Shown: positions 23,994-32,533 of the stretch, piece by piece
Layout of the letters: each line of letters opens with the position of its first letter
How positions within the stretch are numbered: position 1 is the first letter of the stretch
The notes under the pieces: model-generated
Database searches by the model: none
What the model saw: the letters and a program-made list of their open reading frames with translations, nothing else
Told to the model about the DNA's origin: nothing
NCBI RefSeq assembly: GCF_008041935.1
Contig: NZ_VKAC01000016.1
Span: 1-64,000 of the forward strand
DNA: 64,000 bases
Direction: 5' to 3'
Origin: Quadrisphaera setariae
GTDB taxonomy: Bacteria > Actinomycetota > Actinomycetes > Actinomycetales > Quadrisphaeraceae
Position numbers and translations under genes: made by a program

Positions 23994-25592
23994 GTGACCA
24001 CGTCGACCCAGACCACCGGAGCCCTGCCGTCGGCGTCGCCGTCCTCGCAGGGCGTCGACGCGCGCGGCGTCCTCGCCCTGCTCGACGCGCTCGAGGCCCA
24101 CCCCCACGTCGACCCGCACAGCCTCGTGCTCGTGCGCCACGGGCACGTCGTGGCCCGCGGCTGGTGGGCGCCCTACGCCCCCGACCAGCCGCACCTGCTC
24201 TACTCGCTCAGCAAGAGCTTCACGTCCACCGCGCTGGGGATGGCGGTGGCCGACGGCCTCCTGTCGCTGGACGACCGGCTCGTCGAGGTGCTGCCCGACC
24301 TCGCCGACGCCGCGACCGGCGAGCGCGCGCGGTCGCTGACGCTGCGGCACCTGGTGGGGATGGGCAGCGGCCACCTCGCCGAGACGTGGGACCGCGCGCA
24401 GGCCGCCGACCCCGACGAGCCGCTGCGCGGGTTCCTCGGCATCGAGCCCGAGCGCGAGCCCGGCACCGTCTTCGCCTACAACCAGCCGTGCACGTACGCC
24501 GTCGGCGCCGCGGTCCAGCACGCCCGCGGCCAGACGCTGCTCGACCACCTGCGCCCGCGCCTGTTCGAGCCGCTCGGCGTCACGGGCACCGAGGGCTTCG
24601 GCTGGCAGCAGCACCCCGCGGGTCGCGACCTCGGCTTCACCGGCCTGCACGCCACCACCGACGCGGTCGCGGCCCTGGGGGTGCTGCTCCTGCAGCGCGG
24701 TCGCTGGGGCACCGAGCAGCTGCTGCCGGCCGAGTGGGTCGACGAGGCCTCGCGGGCCCACCTGCCCACGCCGCACGAGCCCGAGGTCGACTGGCGCCAG
24801 GGCTACGGGTTCCAGCTGTGGCGCCAGCGCCACGGGTTCCGGGGGGACGGGGCCTTCGGCCAGTTCATGCTCGTGCTGCCCGAGCAGGACGCCGTCGTGG
24901 CGATCACCAGCGACACCCCTGACATGCAGGCGGTGCTCGACGCCGTGTGGACCCACCTGCTGCCCGGTCTTGACGATGACGACGACGAGCGCACCGGGTC
25001 GGCCCACGACGGCGCCCTGCGCCGCGCTGACGAGGAGCTCGCGCGGCGGCTCGCCGCACTGGCGCTGCCGCCGGCTGGCGGCGCGGCCGAGCCGACCGAC
25101 GAGCTCGCCTGGGACGGGCTGCTGCTCACGCCGTCCACCGTGCTGCGCCCCGGCGACGCGGCGCTGCGCGACGTGCGCGTGGAGCGCCGCGACGGCGGCT
25201 GGTGGCTCGTGGTGCAGGAGTCCGCCGCACCCGAGGACGGCCGGGCGGTGGCCACGGGTCAGCAGGTGGGGGCCGGCTGGCGGTTCGAGGTCCCCGTGGT
25301 GGCGGGCGAGTGGCGCTCGCTGGACGCTCCCGTGCCGGACGACCTCGGCCGGACGGGCGGCGGCGCGGTGCCGCTCGCGGTCAGCGGCGGCTGGGTGCGC
25401 ACCGACGACGCAGCGGACGGGGCGGAGTCGCTGCAGGTGGAGGTCCGCTTCCTGCAGACGCCCCACCGGCTGGTCATCAGCGGGGAGCCGGCGTCGGCCA
25501 GCCTGCGCGCCCGCTGGGTCACCCCGCCCCTGCGGGCCGGGTCCCTCGCCGAGCTGCGCAGCCCCGCGCTCGCCCGCCCGTCGACGCCCTGA
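23994..25592 (+). CDS. Serine hydrolase, beta-lactamase/class C PBP family
   Basis: The 532-residue protein has a beta-lactamase-like domain (about 15-330). The SxxK catalytic motif is SLSK in LLYSLSKSFTSTALG, the Tyr of the second motif is in VFAYNQPCTYA, and a third motif region is around GFRGDGAFGQFML. A C-terminal beta-rich domain (about 350-530) resembles those of esterase-type family members. There is no signal peptide, so a cytoplasmic esterase or peptidase is more likely than an antibiotic-resistance enzyme. Confidence 0.88.
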   Translation: MTTSTQTTGALPSASPSSQGVDARGVLALLDALEAHPHVDPHSLVLVRHGHVVARGWWAPYAPDQPHLLYSLSKSFTSTALGMAVADGLLSLDDRLVEVLPDLADAATGERARSLTLRHLVGMGSGHLAETWDRAQAADPDEPLRGFLGIEPEREPGTVFAYNQPCTYAVGAAVQHARGQTLLDHLRPRLFEPLGVTGTEGFGWQQHPAGRDLGFTGLHATTDAVAALGVLLLQRGRWGTEQLLPAEWVDEASRAHLPTPHEPEVDWRQGYGFQLWRQRHGFRGDGAFGQFMLVLPEQDAVVAITSDTPDMQAVLDAVWTHLLPGLDDDDDERTGSAHDGALRRADEELARRLAALALPPAGGAAEPTDELAWDGLLLTPSTVLRPGDAALRDVRVERRDGGWWLVVQESAAPEDGRAVATGQQVGAGWRFEVPVVAGEWRSLDAPVPDDLGRTGGGAVPLAVSGGWVRTDDAADGAESLQVEVRFLQTPHRLVISGEPASASLRARWVTPPLRAGSLAELRSPALARPSTP

Positions 25593-25625
25593 CGCCGAGG
25601 TGCCCCCAGCCCGCCACCCGGTGGC

Positions 25626-26807
25626 TCAGGTGTAGAGCGTGAACTGCGGGTGGGTGCCGTTGAGGAAGTGGTCCCCCACCTCGCGCGCCTTGTACTGCAC
25701 CGGGTCGTGCAGGGTGTGCGTGCGCACGTTGCGCCAGAACCGGTCCAGCCCCACGCGGTTGCTCGTGGCGCGGGCGCCCGTCACCTCGAACACCGCCGAC
25801 GTCGCCTCCACGGCCAGGTCGGAGGAGACCACCTTCAGCGCGGCGACCAGCTCCGCCAGCTCGCCGCGCTCGTGCCAGGTCAGCGCCTCGCCGGCGGCGT
25901 CAGCGGCGGTGAGCGCCTGTCCGACCTGGTCGGCCAGAGCCTCGGCGGCGCGCAGCCGCGCGACCAGGCGGCCGTAGGTGGCCAGCACGTACGGGTCCTG
26001 AGCGGCGCTGGGGGAGTCCGACAGCAGCCACGCCCGCGACGTCGTCCTCGTGTACTCCGCCGCGGTCTCGAGCGCACCGCGGACCACACCGGCGTAGAAG
26101 TTCCCGAAGACCGCCTGGATGGCGGGGGTCACCAGCGAGGCGCGCGGGGTGGCGGCGTCGCCGTCGAGGAACCCGAGCACGTTCTCGGCCGGCACCTCGA
26201 CGTCGGTGAAGGTGACGCTGCCCGAGGCCGACAGGCGCTGGCCGAGGTTGTCCCAGTCACCGCCGGGCTGCACACCGGCCGCGGTGCGCTCCACCACGAC
26301 GAGCACGTGGCGCCCGGACCCGCTGTCCTGCCCGGACACGACCGACACGTCGCCGCTGCTCACGCCCGTGGCGAAGCTCTTGCGGCCGGACAGGCGGTAG
26401 GCGCCGCCACCCGTGGGGGTGAGCGTGAGGTCGGGGTCGACCGGGTTCACCGCGTCGCCCCACAGCCACTGCCCTGCACCGGCGCGCCGCTGCCAGCGCT
26501 CGCGGGTCGCAGGGTCGGCCACCCACTCGAGGTTGGCCTGGTTGACGTAGTGGTAGCCCAGCAGCTGGGCGATGGAGCCGTCGGCCACGGCCACCTCGCG
26601 CACCGCGCGCAGCGCGTCGGCCCAGGTGCCGCCGCCCCCGCCCACCTCGACGGGCAGGAGCAGGCCGGGCAGCCGGTGCTCGCGCAGCAGCTGCGCCTCG
26701 GCGAGCGGCTCGGCGTTCGAGCGGTCGCGCTCGAGGGCGTCGACCGCGAGCTCGGCGGCGGCGTCGCGGGCGGCGAGGGTCCAGTCGGTGGTCTGCTCGG
26801 TGCTCAT
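25626..26807 (-). CDS. DszC/SfnB-like acyl-CoA dehydrogenase-fold monooxygenase
   Basis: A 393-residue flavin monooxygenase of the acyl-CoA dehydrogenase fold, group DszC/SfnB. Recognisable segments are LPGLLLPVEVGGGGGTW, LGYHYVNQANLEWVADP, WLWGDAVNPVDPDL, GRKSFATGVSSGDV and, near the end, RFWRNVRTHTLHDPVQYK. Members oxygenate sulfur heterocycles or sulfones with FMNH2. The ATG overlaps the stop of the DszA-like gene (ATGA). It is the last gene of the riboswitch-controlled transporter/monooxygenase operon, so it should act on the imported organosulfur compound. Confidence 0.9.
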   Translation of the reverse strand: MSTEQTTDWTLAARDAAAELAVDALERDRSNAEPLAEAQLLREHRLPGLLLPVEVGGGGGTWADALRAVREVAVADGSIAQLLGYHYVNQANLEWVADPATRERWQRRAGAGQWLWGDAVNPVDPDLTLTPTGGGAYRLSGRKSFATGVSSGDVSVVSGQDSGSGRHVLVVVERTAAGVQPGGDWDNLGQRLSASGSVTFTDVEVPAENVLGFLDGDAATPRASLVTPAIQAVFGNFYAGVVRGALETAAEYTRTTSRAWLLSDSPSAAQDPYVLATYGRLVARLRAAEALADQVGQALTAADAAGEALTWHERGELAELVAALKVVSSDLAVEATSAVFEVTGARATSNRVGLDRFWRNVRTHTLHDPVQYKAREVGDHFLNGTHPQFTLYT

Positions 26808-28276
26808 CGGGTGACCTCCTCGGTCGTGGGGGCGGGGGTCTCGGCGGCCGCGCGTGCCGCCGCCCTGGCGTGCAGCGCGCGGCGGTGGACGGCCGCCGGG
26901 TGGTCCTCGGCGATGCGGCGCCTGCCGACGCCGTAGACCGCCTCGCGCAGCGTGGTGCCCTCGGGCAGGGCGTCGCGCTCGTCCTGGGTGGGGACGAGCC
27001 CGCGGCGGCGCAGCTCCGGCACCACGTGCTCGACGACGTCCTCGAAGGTGCCCGGCGTGGTGGCGTAGGCGAGGTTGAAGCCGTCGACGTCGGCCTCGCG
27101 CACCCAGCGCTCCAGCTCGTCCGCGACGGTCTGCGGCCCCCCGACCACGACCACGCCCATGCCGCCGATGCCCACCCACGCGGCGATGTCGCGCGGGGTC
27201 CACCGCCGGTCGGGGTCGGCGGTGGAGAAGGCCGCCACCGCGGAGCGCACCGCCTGCGTCTCGGCGTACTCCAGCGGCTCGTCCGGCGGGTACGTCGACA
27301 GGTCGAGCCCGCTCCAGCCGGCGTACAGGGTGAGCGCGCCGTCGTAGGAGACGTAGCTCTTGAGCTCCTCGTACTTCGCCCACGCCTCCTCGTCGGTGGC
27401 GCCCGTGACGACGGTGAGCAGGGAGAACACCTTGATGCTGCGCGGGTCGCGACCCGCCTTCGCCGCCTCGGCGCGCAGCGCGTCGACCTGGGGCCGCATG
27501 ACCTCGGGCCGGCTGGCGGTGTTGAAGACGGCCTCGGCGTGACGGGCGGCGAACCGCACGCCCCGCGGAGAGGCACCGGCCTGGAAGACGAACGGCGTGC
27601 GCTGGGGGCTCGGCTCCGTCAGAGCGATGCCGGGCACGTCGTAGTGGCGGCCGTGGTGCTCGACCGGGTGCACGCGCGCCGGGTCGGTGTAGACGCCGCG
27701 GGCGGCGTCGCGCACCACCGCGTCGTCCTCCCAGGAGCCCTCCCACAGCTGGTAGGTGACGTCGAGGAACTCCTCGGCCAGCTCGTAGCGCTGGTCGTGC
27801 TCGACCTGCGTGTCCAGGCCGAGGTTCTTCGCCGCGCTCTCCAGGTAGGAGGTCACGACGTTCCAACCGACGCGGCCCTTCGTGTAGTGGTCGAGCGTGG
27901 CGAAGTCGCGGGCGAGCGCGTAGGGCTTCTCGTACGTCAGCGACACCGTGAGGGCGAAGCCGAGGCGCTCGGTGACCGCGCCCATCGCCGAGACCGCGAG
28001 CAGCGGGTCACCCACCGGCACCTGGGTGCCCTCCGTGAGCGCCGTCTCCGGGCCGCCCCGGTAGACGTCGTAGACGCCCAGCACGTCGGCGATGAAGAGC
28101 ACGTCGAAGCCGCCGCGGTCGAGCAGCTTCGCGAGGTCGGTCCAGTACGACAGGTCGTTGTAGCGGTGGCTCTGGTCACCGGGCACCCGCCACAGGCCCG
28201 GTGACTGGTGCGCCACGCACGTCATGTCGAAGGCGTTGAGGAAGATGCGGTCCTTGGGCACGTCAGGCGAGCTCAC
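26804..28276 (-). CDS. NtaA/SnaA/DszA family FMN-dependent monooxygenase
   Basis: The 490-residue enzyme shows the classical DszA/NtaA pattern: ILFNAFDMT-like start (IFLNAFDMTCVAHQSPGLW), YWTDLAKLLDRGGFDVLFIAD, a long GRVGWNVVTSYLESAAKNLG motif, PFVFQAGASPRGVRFAARHAE and a final AVYGVGRRRIAEDHPAA. It needs FMNH2 from a partner reductase, which is not in this operon but could be the riboswitch-controlled gene at 57.3 kb. GTG overlaps the permease stop (GTGA). Role: oxidative C-S bond cleavage for sulfur supply, by context. Confidence 0.92.
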   Translation of the reverse strand: MSSPDVPKDRIFLNAFDMTCVAHQSPGLWRVPGDQSHRYNDLSYWTDLAKLLDRGGFDVLFIADVLGVYDVYRGGPETALTEGTQVPVGDPLLAVSAMGAVTERLGFALTVSLTYEKPYALARDFATLDHYTKGRVGWNVVTSYLESAAKNLGLDTQVEHDQRYELAEEFLDVTYQLWEGSWEDDAVVRDAARGVYTDPARVHPVEHHGRHYDVPGIALTEPSPQRTPFVFQAGASPRGVRFAARHAEAVFNTASRPEVMRPQVDALRAEAAKAGRDPRSIKVFSLLTVVTGATDEEAWAKYEELKSYVSYDGALTLYAGWSGLDLSTYPPDEPLEYAETQAVRSAVAAFSTADPDRRWTPRDIAAWVGIGGMGVVVVGGPQTVADELERWVREADVDGFNLAYATTPGTFEDVVEHVVPELRRRGLVPTQDERDALPEGTTLREAVYGVGRRRIAEDHPAAVHRRALHARAAARAAAETPAPTTEEVTR

Positions 28277-29241
28277 TTGAGGGCTCCTTGCGACAGGCCG
28301 CCGACCAGCCAGCGCTGGGCGACGACGGCGAGCACGTACACGGGGACGACGCCCACCAGCGCAGCGGCGGCCTGCTGGCCGAACTGCACGGTGCGGTCGC
28401 CCTGGAAGAGCGACAGGCCCACGGTCAGCGGCTGGCTGGCGGTGGTCTGCGCGAAGGAGACGGCGAAGAGGAACTCCCCGTACGCCAGGAAGGTGCACAC
28501 CAGCAGCGCCGCCACGAGCCCGGGCGCGATGAGCGGGAGCACGATGCGGCGCAGCCCGCCGGCCACGGACAGGCCGTCGAGCCAGGCGGCCTCCTCCAGC
28601 TCCACCGGGACGCGGCGGACGAAGGAGTCGAGCAGCCACACGGCCACCGGTGCGTTGGCCAGGCCGTTGACCAGCGCCAGACCCACCACGCTGTTGGTGA
28701 GGCCGACCTCCTTGAGGAGGAAGAACAGCGGCAGGACGGCGACGACGGGCGGCGCGCAGTACCCCGCGAGCAGCGCCGCGCCCAGGCGGGCGCCGCGCTT
28801 GCCGGCGCGGGCGGTGACGTAGGCCCCCGGCACCGCGACGACGGCCGTGACCAGCGCCGACCCGAGCGCCACCAGCCAGGAGTTGGCGAGCATGTGCGCC
28901 AGCGGGATGGTCCGGAAGGCCGCGCTCCAGTTGCCCCAGGCGAGCTCGCCGAACCCCCCGGGCAGCCAGGAGCCGGTGAGGACGTCGTCGGTGGACCGCA
29001 CGGACAGCGACACGAGGAACGCGACGGGTGCGAGGGCGACGACCGCGACGAGCACCAGCGCCAGGCGCACGCCGACCTGCGCCAGCGGCGAGCGGCGGTG
29101 CGGCCCGCGCGGCCGCGCGCGGGGCAGCTGCTCGAGCTCAGCAGCGCTCGTCGTCGTGCTCTCCGGCAGCCGGGCGCCCGGCTGCGGCTCAGAGGGGGTG
29201 CTGCAGCGCAACGGGGCGCTCGGCTGCGAGACGGGGGTCAC
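28273..29241 (-). CDS. ABC transporter permease 2 of the sulfur-linked operon (MalG-like)
   Basis: A 322-residue permease with a ~50-residue Pro/Ser/Arg-rich cytoplasmic head, six helices and the EAA loop VELEEAAWLDGLSVAGGLRR. It belongs to the CUT1 (sugar-type) permeases, unlike the NitT/TauT permeases usual for sulfonate uptake. It overlaps the first permease by GTGA. Confidence 0.9.
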   Translation of the reverse strand: MTPVSQPSAPLRCSTPSEPQPGARLPESTTTSAAELEQLPRARPRGPHRRSPLAQVGVRLALVLVAVVALAPVAFLVSLSVRSTDDVLTGSWLPGGFGELAWGNWSAAFRTIPLAHMLANSWLVALGSALVTAVVAVPGAYVTARAGKRGARLGAALLAGYCAPPVVAVLPLFFLLKEVGLTNSVVGLALVNGLANAPVAVWLLDSFVRRVPVELEEAAWLDGLSVAGGLRRIVLPLIAPGLVAALLVCTFLAYGEFLFAVSFAQTTASQPLTVGLSLFQGDRTVQFGQQAAAALVGVVPVYVLAVVAQRWLVGGLSQGALK

Positions 29242-30131
29242 GACTCGGCCCTCGCGGCGCGGGTGCGCAGCGCCGAGACGCCGGCGGTGACGACGCCCAC
29301 CAGGAGGCCCAGCACGAGGGTCATGGCGGCAGCCGTGCCGACGTCGTAGTCGCCGCGCAGGCCGGTGCGGAACACCTCGAAGCTCGCCACGACCGTCGAC
29401 AGGCCCGGACCGCCCGAGGTGACCACCGCGACCAGGTCGAACACCTTGAAGCCCACCACCAGCTCCAGGAACAGCACCGACAGGACCGTCGGCGCCACCA
29501 CCGGCCAGGTCACCGCGGTGAAGGTGCGCAGCGCGCCCGCGCCGTCCAGCGCGGCGGCCTCGAGCAGCTCGTCGGGCACGCCCAGCAGCGCCGCGAAGAC
29601 CAGCAGCACCACCAGGGGCGTCCACTGCCACACGTGGATGAGCACGAGGGTGCCGAGCGCCGTGCCGGACGAGCCCAGCGGGTTCACCGGGGACCCGACG
29701 AGGGAGCTGATGGTGCTGGTCAGCGCCCCACCGGCCGGGGCGAGGAGCAGCTTCCACGCCACGCCCACCATGACCGGTGGCGTGACGAGCGGCAGGAGCA
29801 GCAGCGTGCCGAGGACCCCGAACCCGCCGCCGCGGGCGCGCAGCAGCAGGGCCACCGCCGTGCCGATGGCCGTCGCGAGCACGGCAGCGCCCACCGCGAA
29901 CACGACGGTGCGCACGAGCGAGCCCGCGAACGCCTCGGTCTGCAGCGCCGAGGTGAGGTTGGCGAAGCCGGTCCACTCCTGCAGCGGCCGCGCGAGCGTC
30001 GTCCTGGTGAAGCTCGCCGCGACCACGAAGACCGTGGGGTAGACCAGCAGGACGGCGATGGCCACGAGCGGTGGCAGCGACAGCCACCGCGGCACGTGGC
30101 GCACGGCCGGCGTCGTCGTGGTGCTGCTCAT
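29238..30131 (-). CDS. ABC transporter permease 1 of the sulfur-linked operon (MalF-like)
   Basis: A 297-residue permease with six hydrophobic helices and the EAA loop DELLEAAALDGAGALRTF. CUT1 type. The ATG overlaps the binding-protein stop (ATGA). As in the other transporter of this window, no ATPase gene is linked, so a shared ATPase is likely. Confidence 0.9.
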   Translation of the reverse strand: MSSTTTTPAVRHVPRWLSLPPLVAIAVLLVYPTVFVVAASFTRTTLARPLQEWTGFANLTSALQTEAFAGSLVRTVVFAVGAAVLATAIGTAVALLLRARGGGFGVLGTLLLLPLVTPPVMVGVAWKLLLAPAGGALTSTISSLVGSPVNPLGSSGTALGTLVLIHVWQWTPLVVLLVFAALLGVPDELLEAAALDGAGALRTFTAVTWPVVAPTVLSVLFLELVVGFKVFDLVAVVTSGGPGLSTVVASFEVFRTGLRGDYDVGTAAAMTLVLGLLVGVVTAGVSALRTRAARAES

Positions 30132-31519
30132 GCGCCCTGCTCCCAGGCCTCCTGCGCCTTGGACAGCGAGGTCTCGACGTCCTGCGAGCCGGACAGCGCC
30201 AGGGCCAGCTGGTCGACGAGGTCCTGCATGCGCTTGGGCGACTGGGCGTCGGTGGGCCAGGGCAGCGGGTTGCCGCGCAGGCCGGTCGCGATGACCTCGG
30301 TGGCCGGCGCGCTGGCCTTCGCGTAATCGGGGGAGTCGAGCACGCTGGTGCGGTTGGGGTCGATGCCCGAGCCGCCGTAGCTGGCCAGGAGCAGGTTGCG
30401 GGTGCTGTCGGTGGCCCACGCCACGAACGCCGCCGCGGCCTCCCGCTCCTTGCTCGCGGTGGACACGCCCAGGCCGAAGCCGGCGTTCAGCGCCGTCCGC
30501 GGGGTGGTGTTCGACCCGCCGACGGGCAGGGGCACCACGCCCCACCCGTCGACGATCTTGGAGTTGGCGGGGTCGTTGGCGCGCAGGCCCAGGTCGGTCC
30601 AGGTGTCGATCATCGCCGCGGTGCCCTGGAGGAAGGCGCTGTTCGACTCGTCGAACCCGACCTGCAGCGGCGTCGGCAGCGCGTAGGGCTGCACGTCGAG
30701 GAGGTGCTGCAGCGAGGCCCTGGCGGCGTCGGAGGTCAGCGTCGGCTTCCCGTCGGCGTCGACCAGGGTGCCGCCGTAGCCCGCGAGGCGGTTGATGAAG
30801 GAGCAGCCCAGGATCATCGGCACCTGCTGGCCGAGCACCGCGGCGCCGTAGACCTTCCCGCCGCCGGCCTCGGTGATGGCCTTGGCCACGGCGTCGTACT
30901 CGTCCCAGGTCTTCGGGGGCTGCTGGCCGTACTGCTCCAGCAGCGCCACGTTGTAGTAGAGGACGTGGGTGTCGCCGTCGAACGGCAGGCCGTAGCGCTT
31001 GCCGTCGAGCTGGGTGTAGACGTCGTAGATCGACGGCAGGAAGTCGTCGGTCTTGATGCTCGAGTCCCCGCCGATGTAGTCGGTGAGGTCGACGAGGGCG
31101 CCGGCGTCGACGAGGGCGCCGAGGCCGAAGTAGAAGTAGTCGAAGACGTCGAACTCTCCCGCACCGCCCTGCACGTCGAGGATCTGCTTGCTCGTCAGCT
31201 GGTCGTACGGGATGGCGGTGACCTCGAGCTTCCCGCCGAACTGCTTGGCGAACTCCGGCGCCAGCAGGTCGCGGAACGCCACGACGTGCGGCTGGTTGAC
31301 CATGAGCTTGAGCGTCTTGCCCTGCAGCGCGCTCGTCGGGTCGCCGCTGGGGGCGGCGAGCGCCTCCCCGCCGCCGCCGGAGCCGCAGGCGGCCAGCGAC
31401 CCGGCGGTGGCGGCGGCCCCGCCGATCAGCACGCCGGCGCGCAGCAGCTGGCGGCGCGACAGGGCCGCGGCCTGGGCGAGGGGGGACGAGGGCGAGGCGG
31501 AGCGGCGGAGCAGGGGCAC
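30128..31519 (-). CDS. Substrate-binding lipoprotein of the sulfur-linked ABC transporter
   Basis: A 463-residue family 1 solute-binding protein. The Tat-type signal is SRRQLLRAGVLIGG and the lipobox LAAC is followed by GSGGGGE. Body motifs such as GEFDVFDYFYFGLGALVDAG, GKRYGLPFDGDTHVLYYN and AAMIDTWTDLGL are those of sugar-type binding proteins. GTG at 31519 has GGAGG six bases upstream. It is preceded by a SAM riboswitch and a mini-ORF, and followed by two permeases and two sulfur-type monooxygenases. The ligand may be a sulfur-bearing sugar-like molecule; this is inference. Confidence 0.9.
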   Translation of the reverse strand: MPLLRRSASPSSPLAQAAALSRRQLLRAGVLIGGAAATAGSLAACGSGGGGEALAAPSGDPTSALQGKTLKLMVNQPHVVAFRDLLAPEFAKQFGGKLEVTAIPYDQLTSKQILDVQGGAGEFDVFDYFYFGLGALVDAGALVDLTDYIGGDSSIKTDDFLPSIYDVYTQLDGKRYGLPFDGDTHVLYYNVALLEQYGQQPPKTWDEYDAVAKAITEAGGGKVYGAAVLGQQVPMILGCSFINRLAGYGGTLVDADGKPTLTSDAARASLQHLLDVQPYALPTPLQVGFDESNSAFLQGTAAMIDTWTDLGLRANDPANSKIVDGWGVVPLPVGGSNTTPRTALNAGFGLGVSTASKEREAAAAFVAWATDSTRNLLLASYGGSGIDPNRTSVLDSPDYAKASAPATEVIATGLRGNPLPWPTDAQSPKRMQDLVDQLALALSGSQDVETSLSKAQEAWEQGA

Positions 31520-31670
31520 GGGAGTCCTCCGGGCATGGCTGACAGCGGCGCGGGGGTGCGCCGTCGGTCGTGCGGGCAGGGGGCACCGGCCTGTCGGCCA
31601 GACCACCCCCGATCAGGTGCGGGGCAGGTCCGGCCTCAGGCGGCGGTGGGGAGCGCGGGGTGCGCTGGCG

Positions 31671-31694
31671 TCGGCGCTGCACGGGCAGCGCCGA
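31671..31694 (-). promoter_or_regulatory. Hairpin just after the mini-ORF (possible attenuator)
   Basis: A perfect 9-bp stem with a 6-base loop begins only four bases after the mini-ORF stop codon. A ribosome finishing the mini-ORF would cover its 5' arm, so the hairpin could couple leader translation to downstream expression. It has no T tract. Confidence 0.45.
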
Positions 31695-31698
31695 GGGC

Positions 31699-31725
31699 TC
31701 AGCGCTCGAGCATGCAGGGCGACAC
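31699..31725 (-). CDS. 8-residue leader mini-ORF behind the SAM riboswitch
   Basis: The GTG at 31725 lies five bases after GGAGG, which is itself part of the riboswitch P1 helix. The product would be VSPCMLER, with adjacent Cys and Met codons. The arrangement (riboswitch, SD in P1, five-base spacer, tiny ORF) repeats the one at 13.9 kb, although the peptide lacks the HIDL motif seen there. Function as a regulatory leader is inferred from position alone. Confidence 0.45.
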   Translation of the reverse strand: MSPCMLER

Positions 31726-31733
31726 GGAGACCT

Positions 31734-31828
31734 CCATCGGTCCCGGCGGTAGCACCTGCCTGCTCGACGAGGTCGGGCGGTGGTTGCTGTGGCGTCAGCG
31801 AGCCGGGTCTCTCAGCCACTCTGGATGG
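31734..31828 (-). promoter_or_regulatory. SAM riboswitch (S-box, SAM-I type)
   Basis: On the minus strand the S-box core reads CCATCCAGAGTGGCTGAGAG, then GACGCCACAGCAACC, a P3 arm, GGTGCTACCGCC and GATGG. P1 is CCATC (31828-31824... read downward) with GATGG (31738-31734). The last two G of P1 belong to the Shine-Dalgarno GGAGG of the mini-ORF. SAM would therefore block initiation. It heads the transporter/monooxygenase operon ending at 25.6 kb. Confidence 0.88.
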
Positions 31829-31836
31829 TTGGCGGG

Positions 31837-31842
31837 AGGATA
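31837..31842 (-). promoter_or_regulatory. -10 box of the riboswitch-controlled operon
   Basis: TATCCT on the minus strand lies nine bases before the aptamer, giving a start point close to 31830. A convincing -35 box was not found, so an activator or a different sigma factor may be involved. Confidence 0.5.
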
Positions 31843-31849
31843 GCGCACC

Positions 31850-32275
31850 TCAGAGGCGGGAGATCGTCCCCGCGTCCGGACGGCCGCCGTACCAGCGCTC
31901 GAGGACGGAGGTGAAGACCGGCTCGTCGGCAGCCGCGGCGGCGAAGAGCGTGGCGCAGGAGCGGAGCTTCACGGCGTCGACGCTGCCCAGCACCCGGACC
32001 GGGTCGGGCTCCTCCAGGTCGGCGAGCACCTCGAAGCACTGGCGCAGCCGCGGGCCGAGCACGGGGTGGGCCACGTAGGCGCGCGCCTCGCCCAGCCCGC
32101 TGATCCCGTAGTGCTGGCTGGTGGGGCTCAGGCCCAGCCCCCGCAGCTGCGGCAGCACGAACCAGATCCAGTGCCCGCGCTTGCGACCGGCGCGCAGCTC
32201 GGCCAGCGCGGACTCGTAGGTGCCGCCCGCCTGGGCGTCGACGAAGCGCTGGAGGTCGTGCTGGTCGTGCGCCAC
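31850..32275 (-). CDS. DUF1810 family protein
   Basis: A 141-residue protein of the DUF1810 family: it starts HDLQRFVDAQAGGTYESALAELRAGRKRGHWIWFVLPQL and contains SQHYGISGLGEARAYVAHPVLGPRLRQC. These segments are near-invariant in the family. The biochemical role is unknown. GTG start at 32275. It is not obviously linked to its neighbours. Confidence 0.9.
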   Translation of the reverse strand: MAHDQHDLQRFVDAQAGGTYESALAELRAGRKRGHWIWFVLPQLRGLGLSPTSQHYGISGLGEARAYVAHPVLGPRLRQCFEVLADLEEPDPVRVLGSVDAVKLRSCATLFAAAAADEPVFTSVLERWYGGRPDAGTISRL

Positions 32276-32313
32276 GCCCCCTGGTTCCCCACGGGCGCCG
32301 GAACCATGCGGCC

Positions 32314-32333
32314 CCGGCCCCCGCGGGGGCCGG
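32314..32333 (-). terminator. Hairpin after the 44-residue gene
   Basis: A GC-only palindrome (9-bp arms; 8 bp if a 4-base loop is kept) lies eight bases beyond the stop codon of the small basic gene. No T tract. Confidence 0.5.
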
Positions 32334-32341
32334 CGAGGTGG

Positions 32342-32476
32342 TCAGCGCTTGGTGGCCGCGGCGACCTGGTCGACGGCCGTGGTCCGCTCGGAGACGGCCT
32401 TCTTGTCGGCGCGCTTCTGCTTGATGCTCTTCCCCGAGCCCTTGGAGCTGCTGCTGTGGGACGACTTGTCGGTCAC
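32342..32476 (-). CDS. Small basic Ser/Lys-rich protein (44 residues)
   Basis: GTG at 32476 is preceded by GGGAGA at about seven bases. The product begins VTDKSSHSSSSKGSGKSIKQ and goes on with KRADKKA; it has about ten Lys/Arg and a run of serines. Small proteins with the GKSIKQKRA-type core recur in actinobacterial genomes to my recollection; none has a clear function. It has no membrane segment and is probably a disordered, nucleic-acid-binding or unknown-function peptide. Too short for standard ORF cut-offs. Confidence 0.65.
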   Translation of the reverse strand: MTDKSSHSSSSKGSGKSIKQKRADKKAVSERTTAVDQVAAATKR

Positions 32477-32533
32477 GGTGTCTCCCGGCGCAGGAAGCGG
32501 TGCCGCTCAGGCGCCGCGCCGCGCACCACCACG

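Noticed and set aside
23994-25592. Beta-lactamase resistance gene
   Set aside because: SxxK and Tyr motifs are those of the broad serine hydrolase/esterase family, no signal peptide is present and the protein has an extra C-terminal domain.
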